Of a stretch of 64,000 nucleotides of DNA, positions 1 to 9,351 are shown in pieces. Within the stretch, counting starts at the first letter, position 1. Each line of letters starts with the position of its first letter. The notes beneath the pieces are model-generated. The model did not search any database. It had not been told where the DNA came from and saw only the letters and a program-made list of their open reading frames with translations. A program made the translations under genes and the position numbers. This DNA is from Pseudomonas sp. Au-Pse12 (GTDB taxonomy: Bacteria; Pseudomonadota; Gammaproteobacteria; Pseudomonadales; Pseudomonadaceae). The stretch is taken from the NCBI RefSeq assembly GCF_021341665.1, contig NZ_JAJTTH010000005.1:62001-126000 (forward strand), given 5' to 3'.

Positions 1-474
1 CTTGGCCCGGGTGTGGCCCAGGCCATCGACGGCGGCTCGATCCGGGTTACCGCGCCCCTGGACCCAAGCCAGCGGGTGGATTACCTGTCGATCCTGGAAA
101 ACCTGGAAGTCGATCCGGGGCAGGCGGTGGCCAAGGTCATCATCAACTCCCGTACCGGCACCATCGTCATTGGCCAGAACGTCAAGGTCTCGCCGGCGGC
201 GGTGACCCACGGCAGCCTGACCGTGACCATTACCGAAGACCCGATCGTCAGCCAGCCCGGTCCTCTGTCCAATGGCCAGACCGCGGTAGTGCCCCGTTCG
301 CGGGTCAACGCCCAGCAGGAAGCCAAGCCGATGTTCAAGTTTGGCCCGGGTACCACCCTGGATGAAATCGTCCGTGCGGTGAACCAGGTGGGGGCCGCGC
401 CAGGTGACTTGATGGCGATCCTCGAAGCCTTGAAACAGGCCGGTGCCTTGCAGGCCGACCTGATTGTGATTTGA
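1..474 (+). CDS. flgI: Flagellar P-ring protein FlgI (3' part only)
   Basis: This is the C-terminal 157 residues of FlgI, the periplasmic subunit of the P ring that surrounds the flagellar rod in the peptidoglycan layer. The reading frame is open from base 1, so the gene begins upstream of the window; the family is usually about 365 residues. The visible part has the conserved C-terminal pattern, including [18 protein letters not shown] and a terminal stretch on selecting the number of [19 protein letters not shown] repeats of the ring interface. The stop codon lies 10 bases before the flgJ start, the usual flgI-flgJ arrangement. Partial only because the window is cut here. Confidence 0.96.
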   Translation, partial: LGPGVAQAIDGGSIRVTAPLDPSQRVDYLSILENLEVDPGQAVAKVIINSRTGTIVIGQNVKVSPAAVTHGSLTVTITEDPIVSQPGPLSNGQTAVVPRSRVNAQQEAKPMFKFGPGTTLDEIVRAVNQVGAAPGDLMAILEALKQAGALQADLIVI

Positions 475-484
475 GGTGAGCGCC

Positions 485-1747
485 ATGGATATACGTAAGA
501 GCGGACTGATTGGCAGCGGCGACTCCGGGTCCTATTCCGACCTCAACCGCCTGCAGCAACTGAAGGTTGGCGACAAGAATGGCGAAGCCAACGTGCGCAA
601 GGTGGCGCAGGAGTTCGAGTCGCTGTTCCTCAATGAAATGCTCAAGTCCATGCGCAAGGCCACGGACGTCATTGCTCAGGACAACCCGCTCAATACCCCG
701 GCCGCCAAGCAGTACCAGGACATGTACGATCAGCAGCTGGCGGTGTCCCTGTCTCGCGAGGGCGGCGGTATCGGCCTGGCCAACGTGCTGATGCGCCAGA
801 TGATGAAGAACAAGCCCGTCCACCCGGAGGCAGCCGGCACGGCCTTGACGGCCGCTGCGCCCGTGGCGACCCCGACTCCGATTGCCGCAGGCACCACCGC
901 TCAGGATGGTCCGTTGAGCCGGGTCAATGGCCAGCGGCCAATGTGGGCTTCGCGGGCGAAGGATCCGTTGCGCAGCACGGTGTCGCACAACGATATGGCG
1001 CTGCTCAATCAGCGGCGCCTGTCGCTGCCGAGCAAGCTCACTGATCGTCTGTTGACCGGCATCGTGCCCTCGGCCGGGGCGGTCGAGGGGGGTGTGCAGA
1101 ACGCTGCGCCGACCCGCAACAGCGCAGCGGCCGATGCCGTGCTGCGTGGCGAATGGCGAGTCAACCAGGGGTATGCCGCGTCCCAGGGCAAGATGCGGGT
1201 CTATGGTCGGGCCATGGCCCAGCCGCCATTGGCACCGGCCAAGCGCGCCTTCAGTTCTGCCGACGACTTCGTCGCCACCATGTTGCCAATGGCGCAGCAG
1301 GCGGCCCAGCGGATTGGCGTCGATCCACGCTATCTGGTGGCCCAGGCCGCGCTGGAAACCGGCTGGGGCAAATCAGTGATGCGCCAGCAGGATGGCAGCA
1401 GCAGTCACAACCTGTTCGGCATCAAGGCCGGCAAGAGCTGGCAGGGTGCCCAGGCCCGGGCGATCACCAGTGAGTTCCGCAATGGGCAGATGGTCAAGGA
1501 GACGGCGGCGTTCCGTTCCTACGATTCCTATCAGGACAGCTTCCACGATCTGGTGACCTTGTTGCAGAGCAACAATCGCTATCAAGAAGTGTTGAAGGTG
1601 GCCGATAAACCAGAACAGTTTGTTCGCGAGTTGCAAAAAGCCGGGTATGCAACGGACCCGGATTACGCTAGCAAGATTTCGCAGATAGCCAAGCAGATGA
1701 AGAACTACCAGAACTACGCTGCGGCGGGCGTTTCCACGAATTTATAA
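485..1747 (+). CDS. flgJ: Flagellar rod-capping protein and muramidase FlgJ
   Basis: FlgJ caps the growing rod in the periplasm and opens the peptidoglycan for it. The 420-residue product has two parts. Residues 1 to about 110 form the rod-cap domain (FESLFLNEMLKSMRKATD, then a GGGIGLANVLMRQM segment). Residues 258-420 form a glucosaminidase/muramidase domain with the expected catalytic glutamate at E291 in ALETGWGKS. An Ala/Pro-rich linker of about 140 residues joins them. ATG 485 is preferred because GAGGTGAG sits just upstream; a GTG at 476 would add only three residues. It lies between flgI and flgK, as in other Pseudomonas. Confidence 0.96.
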   Translation: MDIRKSGLIGSGDSGSYSDLNRLQQLKVGDKNGEANVRKVAQEFESLFLNEMLKSMRKATDVIAQDNPLNTPAAKQYQDMYDQQLAVSLSREGGGIGLANVLMRQMMKNKPVHPEAAGTALTAAAPVATPTPIAAGTTAQDGPLSRVNGQRPMWASRAKDPLRSTVSHNDMALLNQRRLSLPSKLTDRLLTGIVPSAGAVEGGVQNAAPTRNSAAADAVLRGEWRVNQGYAASQGKMRVYGRAMAQPPLAPAKRAFSSADDFVATMLPMAQQAAQRIGVDPRYLVAQAALETGWGKSVMRQQDGSSSHNLFGIKAGKSWQGAQARAITSEFRNGQMVKETAAFRSYDSYQDSFHDLVTLLQSNNRYQEVLKVADKPEQFVRELQKAGYATDPDYASKISQIAKQMKNYQNYAAAGVSTNL

Positions 1748-1757
1748 GGTCTGAATC

Positions 1758-3809
1758 ATGAGTTTGCTCAATATCGGGATGTCGGGGCTGGCCGCCAGCC
1801 AAACGTCGTTGATGACCACGGGTAACAACATTGCCAACGCCGACACCGCCGGGTACTCGCGCCAGCAGACCGTGCAGGGCACCAAGGCCTCCGCCCAGTT
1901 CGGCAATGTCTTCATCGGCACCGGTACCACCCTGGCCGACGTGCGCCGGGTGTACAACAGCTTCCTCGATGCCCAGTTGCGCACCGCCACGTCCCTCAAC
2001 AGTGACGTTGCGGCCTACCAGGGCCAGATCAGCCCGATCGACCAGTTGCTGTCGGACAACGGCACCGGCATGAACGGCGCCCTGACCAAGTTCTTCGCCT
2101 CGCTGCAGAACCTCAACGCCAAGCCCACCGACGAGGCCTCTCGGCAGTTGCTGCTCAGCGACACTCAGGCCTTGAGCAACCGTTTCAACTCGGTGTCCAG
2201 CCAGCTCAACGAGCAGAACAGCAACATCAATGGCAACCTGGCGAGCATGGCCGACCAGGTCAACAAGTTGGCCAACACCGTGGCTCAGCTCAACCAGAAG
2301 ATTTCCGAGCTGTCGACCAACGGCAACGGCATGCCCAACGACCTGTTGGATGCTCGTAATGAAACCGTGCGCCAGCTTTCGACGTTCATCGGTGTTCAGG
2401 TATCGGAGCGTGGTTCGAGCCTCGATCTGTACCTGGGCAGCGGCCAGCCATTGGTGATGGGCAACTCCGCCAACACCCTGGAAGTGGTGCAGGGCAAGAC
2501 TGATCCGACCCGCTCCATGCTGCAGATCAATCGGGGTACCAGTACCGCGGACATCACCAACGTCACCACGGGTGGCGAGATTGGCGGCCTGTTGCGCTAT
2601 CGCAGCGAAGTGCTGGACCCGGCAATGAATGAACTGGGGCGCGTGGCCCTGGTGGTAGCCGACCAGATGAACAGCCAGATGGCTCAGGGCATCGACAAGA
2701 ACGGTGAATTCGGCGGCAACCTGTTCAACGATATCAACAGCCTCAGGATGATCAGCCAGCGCAGTATGGCCAACGCCGCCAACAGTGCCGGTTCGGGCAA
2801 CTTCAATGTGACGATCAAGGACACCGGCAAGCTGAGCACCAATGACTACACGGTGACCTTCAGCAGCGCCACGGATTACAGCGTCAAGCGTTCCGATGGC
2901 ACCGACCTGGGCAGCTTCAGCACGACCACCAGCCCGGCGCCGGTGATCGACGGCTTTTCGCTGAACCTCAGTGGTACGGTGGCCGCCGGTGACAGCTTCA
3001 AGATCATCCCGACCCGCAATGCCGCGGCTACCATCCAGACGGAAATGACCGACTCCAAGCGCCTGGCACTGGCCGCGCCGTTGAAGGCCGAGCTCGGTGC
3101 CGGGGTCAAGAGCTCCCTGAGCATTTCTTCGCAGCCGTCCCTGGCGGTGCCGATCGACAACTACGATGCAGCCAGCAAGCTGGAAATGCAGACCGCCCTC
3201 AAGAACTCCGGCCCGGTCAAGGTGGTGTTCAATACCGCGTCCGGCGGCAGCCAGACCTACGATTACTTTGACGCCAAGGGCGTCAAGATGGGCAGCGGCT
3301 CCATCGTGCCGGGGCAGAGCAATGTCCTGAACCTGCAAGTCAATATGCTCGATGCCAGCGGTAACCCGATCACCGACGGCGGCACGCCACCCGTGACCAA
3401 GACCTTCACGGTGCAGATGACCGTTGCCGGTTCGCCCAACGCCGGTGACAACATGAGCATTTCGGTGAATGGCGCTGGTTCTTCCGATAACCGCAACGGC
3501 CTGGCGTTGTCGGGCCTGCAGACCAAGCAGACCGTGGACACCGGTTCGGCGAGCAAGGGCATCACGCTGGTGGATGCCTACGGCAAGCTGATCGAGAACG
3601 TCGGCGCCAAGGCCAGCCAGGCCAAGCTCGACACCGCTGCCAACGGTTCCATCCTGGCCAACGCCAAGGGCGCCCGGGACTCGCTGTCCGGGGTCAACCT
3701 GGATGATGAGACTGGCAACCTGGTCAAGTTTCAGCAGTACTACACAGCGTCTTCGCAGATCATCAAGGCTGCGCAGGAAACCTTCAGCACGCTGATCAAC
3801 AGCCTTTAA
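1758..3809 (+). CDS. flgK: Flagellar hook-associated protein 1 FlgK
   Basis: FlgK is the first hook-filament junction protein, exported through the flagellar type III apparatus. The 683-residue product has the conserved N terminus (LLNIGMSGLAASQTSL, then NNIANADTAGYSRQ) typical of axial rod/hook proteins. It also has the matching C-terminal helix ending VKFQQYYTASSQIIKAAQETF. The centre, roughly residues 300-600, is a variable insert rich in Ser, Thr, Gly and Asn, as in the long Pseudomonas FlgK proteins. The start is 10 bases after the flgJ stop and flgL follows after 13 bases, so flgI-flgJ-flgK-flgL look co-transcribed. Confidence 0.97.
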   Translation: MSLLNIGMSGLAASQTSLMTTGNNIANADTAGYSRQQTVQGTKASAQFGNVFIGTGTTLADVRRVYNSFLDAQLRTATSLNSDVAAYQGQISPIDQLLSDNGTGMNGALTKFFASLQNLNAKPTDEASRQLLLSDTQALSNRFNSVSSQLNEQNSNINGNLASMADQVNKLANTVAQLNQKISELSTNGNGMPNDLLDARNETVRQLSTFIGVQVSERGSSLDLYLGSGQPLVMGNSANTLEVVQGKTDPTRSMLQINRGTSTADITNVTTGGEIGGLLRYRSEVLDPAMNELGRVALVVADQMNSQMAQGIDKNGEFGGNLFNDINSLRMISQRSMANAANSAGSGNFNVTIKDTGKLSTNDYTVTFSSATDYSVKRSDGTDLGSFSTTTSPAPVIDGFSLNLSGTVAAGDSFKIIPTRNAAATIQTEMTDSKRLALAAPLKAELGAGVKSSLSISSQPSLAVPIDNYDAASKLEMQTALKNSGPVKVVFNTASGGSQTYDYFDAKGVKMGSGSIVPGQSNVLNLQVNMLDASGNPITDGGTPPVTKTFTVQMTVAGSPNAGDNMSISVNGAGSSDNRNGLALSGLQTKQTVDTGSASKGITLVDAYGKLIENVGAKASQAKLDTAANGSILANAKGARDSLSGVNLDDETGNLVKFQQYYTASSQIIKAAQETFSTLINSL

Positions 3810-3822
3810 GGAGCCGTAGCCC

Positions 3823-5391
3823 ATGCGCATTTCCACCGCCCAGTATTACGAGACTTCGGCTGCCAACTATCAGAAGAACTTCTCCAACGCGATCAAGAGC
3901 GGCGAAGAGGCCAGCAGCCTGGTCCGGGTCAAGACCGCCGCCGACGATCCGGTGGGCGCTGCCCGTCTGCTGCAATTGGGTCAGCAGGCTTCGCTGCTTG
4001 ATCAATACAAGGCCAACAGCAACTCGATCAAGGCTTCCCTGGGCCAGGCCGAGTCGGTGATGACCAGCATCAACAACGTCCTGGATCGGGCCAAGCAACT
4101 GGCCACCGGCGCGGGCAGCGCCGGTTACACCGATGCCGACCGGCAGGCCAACGCTTCCGAGCTGGGGCAGATCGAAGAGCAACTGCTGAGCCTGATGAAC
4201 TCTCAGGACGAAAACGGCAAGTACCTCTTCGGTGGTTCCAAGGACGACGTTCCGCCGTTCAGCCGCAACTCCGATGGCACCTACAGCTACAACGGTGACC
4301 AGAGCAGCCTGAAGCTGCCGGTGGGCGACACCATGATGATGGCTGCCAACAGCACCGGTTGGGATGTGTTCCAGCAGGCGCTCAACACCAGTCGTAGCCA
4401 GGTCACCATGACCTCGCCGGCGGTGGATGATGGGCGGGTTTCCCTGTCCAATGGCCAGATGAGCAACAGTGGCAGCTACAACAGCCAGTTCCGCGCTGGC
4501 GAGCCTTACACCGTGTCGTTCGTCAGCGGTACCCAGTTGAAGATCCTTGATGGCAGCGGCAACGATGTGACCGCTGAGGCCAGCAAGGGCGGTGTGGTCG
4601 ATACTTCGCCGAATCAGACGGTGAGTTTCCGGGGTGTCGATCTGAACCTGAACGTCAATCTCAAGTCTGGCGATGTCGCCAATGCGGTGCTGCCGGGCCA
4701 CAGTTTCACCTTGGCGTCGAAGCCGGACACCTTCAACGTTGCACGTTCTCCGGGCAACCCGAGCATGACTCAGGTTTCAGCCACCAGCGTGACGGATCCG
4801 GTGGCCTACAACTCGACGTTCCCGAGCGGCAATGCAGTGCTCAAGTTCACCAGCGCCACCAACTTTGACCTCTATGCCGCGCCGCTGACCGCTGACAGCA
4901 AGCCGGTGTCCTCGGGTGTGGTAGGGCCGGGCAATATCGCCACTGCGGCGGGCGTGAGCTTCACCCTGACGGGTGCGCCTTCGCCGGCTGCCAACGATCA
5001 GTTCAGCGTCTCGGTCAACACCCACGAAACCCAGAACATCCTGGACACCGTGAGTCAGTTGAAAAACGCCTTGAACGTACCCACTGACGGTAACGTCCTG
5101 GCGACCCAGAAGCAGCTGGCGGACCTCGCCTCGGGGATGGCCAACCTGGCCAGTGGTGTCGATCAGCTGTCCATCGGCATCAGCTCCATCGGTGGTCGTG
5201 GTTCGGCGCTGGACACCCAGAACGAAATCAACGAAAGCCTGGCGGCAGCCAACGTCACCACGCGTTCCGCCATCAGTGATTCCGATCCGGCCGAAGTCAT
5301 GACTCGTCTGACCCTGCAGCAGACCATGTTGCAGGCCTCGCAGTTGGCCTTCAGCAAGATCACTCAGCTCGGCCTGTTCAACAAGGTCTGA
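3823..5391 (+). CDS. flgL: Flagellar hook-associated protein 3 FlgL
   Basis: FlgL is the second junction protein, placed between FlgK and the filament. The N terminus (MRISTAQYYETSAANYQ, with KTAADDPVGAARLLQL further on) and the C-terminal helix (LQQTMLQASQLAFSKITQLGLF) have the flagellin-like ends that pack into the D0/D1 core. At 522 residues it is longer than the enteric form (about 317) because of a central insert of some 200 residues that is Ser/Thr/Gly-rich and probably exposed. ATG 3823 follows GGAGCC. It is the last gene of the flgIJKL run, and an inverted repeat follows it. Confidence 0.96.
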   Translation: MRISTAQYYETSAANYQKNFSNAIKSGEEASSLVRVKTAADDPVGAARLLQLGQQASLLDQYKANSNSIKASLGQAESVMTSINNVLDRAKQLATGAGSAGYTDADRQANASELGQIEEQLLSLMNSQDENGKYLFGGSKDDVPPFSRNSDGTYSYNGDQSSLKLPVGDTMMMAANSTGWDVFQQALNTSRSQVTMTSPAVDDGRVSLSNGQMSNSGSYNSQFRAGEPYTVSFVSGTQLKILDGSGNDVTAEASKGGVVDTSPNQTVSFRGVDLNLNVNLKSGDVANAVLPGHSFTLASKPDTFNVARSPGNPSMTQVSATSVTDPVAYNSTFPSGNAVLKFTSATNFDLYAAPLTADSKPVSSGVVGPGNIATAAGVSFTLTGAPSPAANDQFSVSVNTHETQNILDTVSQLKNALNVPTDGNVLATQKQLADLASGMANLASGVDQLSIGISSIGGRGSALDTQNEINESLAAANVTTRSAISDSDPAEVMTRLTLQQTMLQASQLAFSKITQLGLFNKV

Positions 5392-5397
5392 GTACAG

Positions 5398-5453
5398 GGC
5401 GTTCGAGGCCTGCCTCGAACGCCGTGATCGTCGAGCCGCCGGCCGTCTTTTTT
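5398..5453 (+). terminator. Possible terminator after flgL
   Basis: A near-perfect inverted repeat at 5398-5423 (GGCGTTCGAGGC and its reverse complement separated by two bases) begins 7 bases after the flgL stop. A run of six T lies at 5448-5453. The 24 bases between stem and T run are more than in a classic intrinsic terminator, so it may be only a partial terminator or a 3'-end-stabilising hairpin separating flgL from the glycosylation genes. Confidence 0.5.
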
Positions 5454-5512
5454 AAGCGGTTCTGCAGCCCTGGTCTTTCTGGCCGGGGCTCGCCGCTCGA
5501 GAGTTTGCAACC

Positions 5513-8500
5513 GTGAACCAAGCCCCTCTAGTCAGCATCGTTATCCCCGCCTTCAACCCGCGCTTCTTCAGTCAGGCCCTCGAGAGTGCCCTGGCCCAGA
5601 CCTACCAGCCCCTGGAAATCGTCATTTGCGACGACAGTGCCGACGATCAGATCCAGCGTATCGTCGAGGCCATTACCGAGCCTGCACACCCTGTGCGCTA
5701 TCTGCGCAACCCGCAGCGCCTGGGGTTGCAGAAGAACGTGTTGCGCTGCGTTGAAGAGGCTCGTGGCGAGCTGATCAAGGTCTTGTGTGACGACGATCGC
5801 TTGTTTTCGCCGAGCGTCGCCGAACAGGCACCAGCATTGCTCGACAATCCCGATGTCAGCCTGGTGTTCGCGTTAAGAGTGTTCAGTGACGCGGGCAATT
5901 TCATCCTGCCGTCGCGGATCGACAACTGTCGCTTTACCCGGGGCGATACATTGCTCAAGGGCGATGACCTGTTGGCGGTTTTTGAAACCATGCCGAAAAA
6001 CTTCGTGGGCAATTTCAGCGCTGCTCTGATGCGTCGCGCTGATGTGCTCGAGTTGTTGCCTGCATTGATTCAGGAGGGCGCCGGATTTCTCGCCTTGCTC
6101 GACCTGGCCTTGTTTATCTGCCTGATGCGTCGCGGCAATGTTGTTGCGCTGACCAGCGTCTTGAGTTGTGAGCGGCTCTACCCCGGGCGCCTCAGTGGCA
6201 CGCCGGAAATGCTCAAGTTCGCCGCTGCCGAGTGGCAATGGCTGGCGCAGATGCTGGCGGTCCGTAGTGGTGAGCCTGCGCCCGCTTCAGGTTGGGTGCG
6301 TACTGTGAAGCTGTACCAGGCCCATGAGCAGCCGCGTCCGTGGCAGGAGCTGTTCGTGGTGCGGATACTGGGCAATCGCAATACCGTGGTAAACGGACGG
6401 GTCGGTGGCGGGAGCCAGAGCTACGAGGAGTTCTATCGAGAGTGGCTGGCTGTGCGCAAGTTCTCGACGACGGAACAGCGGCTGATGGCGCAGCGTATCG
6501 ACAGTTGGCCGCGGCGGGTGCAGATCGTGCCCGTGGTTATCGACTTCGAGGCCGATAGCGCCGCGCTCCAGCGGACCCTGGACAGTCTGGCCGAGCAGCT
6601 CTATGCGCCTCAGGCGGTGGTGGTGCTGTCCGATGCCGAATGTGAGATCGGCGAGCGGGTACTGCAGCAACCCCTGCGCGCCGATTGGGCCGGGCAGCTC
6701 AATGAGTGGGTGCCGCAACTGGAGGGCTGCGACTGGTTTTATCTGGTGCGGGCCGGTGATCGTCTGCGGGATTCGGCTTTGCTGGTGCTGGCCGAACGCA
6801 TCGCCAACACCTCGGGCATGCTCTGTGCCTATAGCGATGAAGGTGCACTGCTGGAGGGGGAGTCGGTTGAACCGGTCTTCAAGCCCGACTTCAACCTCGA
6901 TCTGATGCGTTCCTATCCTTATGTCGGCCGGGCCCTGGCTTTCTCCCGCGAGCGTTTCATGGCCGAGGGCGGCTTCGATTCTGCCCATGGCGAGCTGGCG
7001 CCTCAAGACCTGCTGTGGCGACTGGTGGAAGGCGCAGGCCCGCAGACCATCGAACACATCGCCGATATCCAACTGGAGTCGGAATTTACATTTGCTCAGT
7101 GGCTGTCGCGGTCGCAGGTGATCGAGGCCAGTGAGGGACTGGTGGCTGCGCATCTGCGGCGTATCGGCGTTGAGCACCGGATCCGTCATGACGACTTGCC
7201 CTTGCTCAACCGCATCGATTATCTGCATCAGGCGCGGCCATTGGTGTCGATCATCGTCAGTTGCGGTGATTCGCTGTCGGCTCTGCAGCGCTGTGTCGAA
7301 GGTCTGATCGAGCAGACCGCCTACAACCGTTACGAGCTGTTGCTGGTGGATGCCGGCAGTCGCGATCCGGCCATGGCGGGCTGGCTGGCGGCCATGGCGC
7401 AGTTGGGGGGCGGCATGTTGCGGGTGCTGCCCTACGAGGGTCCGGACAACCAGGCGATGCGGGTCAATGCTGTTGCGCAACAGGCTCGTGGTGAGTACCT
7501 GTTGCTGCTGAGCCCCTGGGCACGGATCTGTACCGGTGACTGGCTGGATGAGCTGCTCAACCAGGCTCAGCGCCCGGAAGTCGGCGTGGTCGGTGCGCGG
7601 ATACTGGACATGGACGGTTCTATCCTGCATGCCGGGCAGGTGCTGGGCTTGGCTGGTCCTGTGGGTTCGCCTTATGTCGGCGAGATGCTGGGTGTGCGCG
7701 GGTACATGCAGCGGCTGCAAGTGGTGCAAAACTGGAGCTCGGTCAGTGGCGACTGCCTGATGGTGCGCAAGGAAGTGTTCTGCGCTCTCGGCGGCCTGGA
7801 TGAGCAATACGTCAGTGGCGAGCTCGGTGCGGCGGACCTGTGCCTGCGGGTGGATCGTGATGGCTATCTGGTGGTCTGGACGCCTTATGCCACCTTGATG
7901 CTGGGTGCGGTCGAGCAGCAGCCGGAGGCAATCGAGCACCGGCCAGAACGGGAAGCGGAGTGCGAGAGTTTCTATCTTCAGTGGCTGCCCAAGATCGCTC
8001 GGGACCCCGCATACAATCCGGCTCTGAGTCTGGGCTTCTCCAGCTTCAGCCTTGAGCCGACCTTGCGTAACCACTGGGATCCATTTTGCAGTCGGGCCTT
8101 GCCGCTGATACTGGGCTTGCCGGTCAACACCAGCGCGGTCGGCCACTACCGGGTCACCGCGCCCCTGAATGCGCTCGAGGAGGCAGGGCGGGTTATGGGG
8201 CGGGTAGCCTACGAGTCGCCGACGATGGTGGAAATCGAGCGTCTGTCTCCCGATACCATCGTGCTTCAGTGTCGGTACAGCGAGGGCGCGGCCGACGATA
8301 TTCTGCGGATGAAAAAGTACTCCAGTGCGCTGCGTATTTTTGAGATTGATGACTACATCGTCAATGCGCCGAAGAAGAATATCCATGCGCGGAACAAGCC
8401 GGAGAATACCGAGCAATTGCTCCGTGAGGGGATCGCCTTGTGCGATCGTTTGCTGGTCACCACCCAGCCGCTGGCTGATGCGCTGTCCAGCATGCACAGC

Positions 8501-9085
8501 GACATCCGTGTCGTGCCCAATATGCTCTCGCCCGATCCTTGGGCGACGCTCACCAGTCGGCGGGGCACGTCCAGCAAGCCGCGTATCGGTTGGGGTGGGG
8601 GGACCAGCCACACGGGGGACCTGGAGATTATTGCCGAGGTGGTGCGCGAGCTGGCCAAGGAGGTGGAGTGGGTATTCTTCGGCATGTGTCCGGACGCATT
8701 GCGTCCCTATGTGCACGAATTCTATCCGGCGATCGGTTTGCAGGCCTATCCGTTCAAGTTGGCCAGCCTGAACCTCGATCTGGCTCTGGCTCCGCTGGAA
8801 TTCCATATCTTCAACGACTGCAAGAGCAACCTGCGGCTACTGGAGTACGGGGCCTGCGGTTATCCGGTGATCTGCACCGATACTGAGGCCTATCGCGGTT
8901 TCCTGCCTTGTACCCGGGTCCGTAGCAACAGTACCGAGGAGTGGTTGCAGGCGATCCGCATGCACCTGGCCGATCCGGCAGCCAGCTATCGCATGGGCGA
9001 TGAGTTGCGTGAGGCGGTGCATCGCGACTTCATGCTGCGCAGTGACAACCTGCAGCACTGGTTGTGGGGTTGGTTACCGGACTGA
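5513..9085 (+). CDS. Multidomain flagellin glycosyltransferase (FgtA/Fgt1-like)
   Basis: This is a very large cytoplasmic glycosyltransferase (1190 residues) at the position occupied by fgtA/fgt1 in other Pseudomonas flagellin glycosylation loci. Residues 6 to about 230 are a GT2 domain (VSIVIPAFNPRFF, DDD in KVLCDDDRL). About 335-545 is a degenerate GT2-like domain with AGD where a metal-binding DxD would be expected. About 574-800 is another GT2 domain starting RPLVSIIVSC. About 865-1190 resembles a GT4/GT-B domain (GWGGGTSHTGD, then LRLLEYGACGYPVICTD). Start is GTG 5513. The family link suggests transfer of a deoxyhexose to flagellin Ser/Thr or extension of that glycan; donor and acceptor are inferred, not seen. 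Confidence 0.88.
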   Translation: MNQAPLVSIVIPAFNPRFFSQALESALAQTYQPLEIVICDDSADDQIQRIVEAITEPAHPVRYLRNPQRLGLQKNVLRCVEEARGELIKVLCDDDRLFSPSVAEQAPALLDNPDVSLVFALRVFSDAGNFILPSRIDNCRFTRGDTLLKGDDLLAVFETMPKNFVGNFSAALMRRADVLELLPALIQEGAGFLALLDLALFICLMRRGNVVALTSVLSCERLYPGRLSGTPEMLKFAAAEWQWLAQMLAVRSGEPAPASGWVRTVKLYQAHEQPRPWQELFVVRILGNRNTVVNGRVGGGSQSYEEFYREWLAVRKFSTTEQRLMAQRIDSWPRRVQIVPVVIDFEADSAALQRTLDSLAEQLYAPQAVVVLSDAECEIGERVLQQPLRADWAGQLNEWVPQLEGCDWFYLVRAGDRLRDSALLVLAERIANTSGMLCAYSDEGALLEGESVEPVFKPDFNLDLMRSYPYVGRALAFSRERFMAEGGFDSAHGELAPQDLLWRLVEGAGPQTIEHIADIQLESEFTFAQWLSRSQVIEASEGLVAAHLRRIGVEHRIRHDDLPLLNRIDYLHQARPLVSIIVSCGDSLSALQRCVEGLIEQTAYNRYELLLVDAGSRDPAMAGWLAAMAQLGGGMLRVLPYEGPDNQAMRVNAVAQQARGEYLLLLSPWARICTGDWLDELLNQAQRPEVGVVGARILDMDGSILHAGQVLGLAGPVGSPYVGEMLGVRGYMQRLQVVQNWSSVSGDCLMVRKEVFCALGGLDEQYVSGELGAADLCLRVDRDGYLVVWTPYATLMLGAVEQQPEAIEHRPEREAECESFYLQWLPKIARDPAYNPALSLGFSSFSLEPTLRNHWDPFCSRALPLILGLPVNTSAVGHYRVTAPLNALEEAGRVMGRVAYESPTMVEIERLSPDTIVLQCRYSEGAADDILRMKKYSSALRIFEIDDYIVNAPKKNIHARNKPENTEQLLREGIALCDRLLVTTQPLADALSSMHSDIRVVPNMLSPDPWATLTSRRGTSSKPRIGWGGGTSHTGDLEIIAEVVRELAKEVEWVFFGMCPDALRPYVHEFYPAIGLQAYPFKLASLNLDLALAPLEFHIFNDCKSNLRLLEYGACGYPVICTDTEAYRGFLPCTRVRSNSTEEWLQAIRMHLADPAASYRMGDELREAVHRDFMLRSDNLQHWLWGWLPD
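7553..7597 (+). repeat. Direct repeat, copy A (inside first glycosyltransferase)
   Basis: These 45 bases encode LLNQAQRPEVGVVGA (codons 681-695). The same 15 residues are encoded at 18122-18166 in the second glycosyltransferase, with 42 of 45 bases identical by eye. Both copies have the same orientation and their offset, 10,569 bases, is a multiple of three. Confidence 0.85.
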
Positions 9086-9132
9086 TTCCATTGCTGGCCG
9101 GGACGTTTCGTGCTGTGACCGGCTGTTCAGAC

Positions 9133-9170
9133 AAGCCCCTGTCGGAGATAACGGCCAGGGGCTTTCTTTT
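9133..9170 (+). terminator. Intrinsic terminator after the first glycosyltransferase
   Basis: AAGCCCCTG (9133-9141) pairs with CAGGGGCTT (9156-9164) around a 14-base loop and is followed directly by TCTTTT. It lies 47 bases after the glycosyltransferase stop and should end that transcript, so the rfbF operon needs its own promoter in the rest of the 9086-9351 gap. Confidence 0.78.
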
Positions 9171-9199
9171 AGCGCGTCCCAAGGCATCCCCTGCGCAAT

Positions 9200-9215
9200 T
9201 GGCGCACTTCCTGCA
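9200..9215 (+). promoter_or_regulatory. Candidate sigma54 (RpoN) promoter for the rfbF operon
   Basis: TGGCGCACTTCCTGCA keeps the GG and GC dinucleotides ten bases apart required at -24 and -12, with two departures from the TGGCAC-N5-TTGCA consensus. It sits between the terminator at 9133-9170 and the rfbF start, about 137 bases upstream of the ATG. Sigma54/FleQ control of a flagellin glycosylation operon would fit its context, but the match is imperfect. Confidence 0.42.
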
Positions 9216-9351
9216 AGTCCCTTGCATATCGCCATAAAACCTTCGCAGCGACGCTGTGCAAGGGATCTGGCTGCGAATGAATGATCTGCGGCTGGTGCTC
9301 AGCCAGGTCTCAGGAGGGCTGATACAGCCCGCGAAGAGCAAGAGGACAGCG

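Noticed and set aside
1668-3836. Very long minus-strand open frame opposite flgK, and similar ones at 6287-8806, 35228-37519, 37404-39305, 47280-49280 and 57569-59827
   Set aside because: They lie entirely opposite well-identified plus-strand genes, have His/Gly/Arg/Gln-rich compositions typical of antisense shadows in GC-rich genes, and resemble no family.
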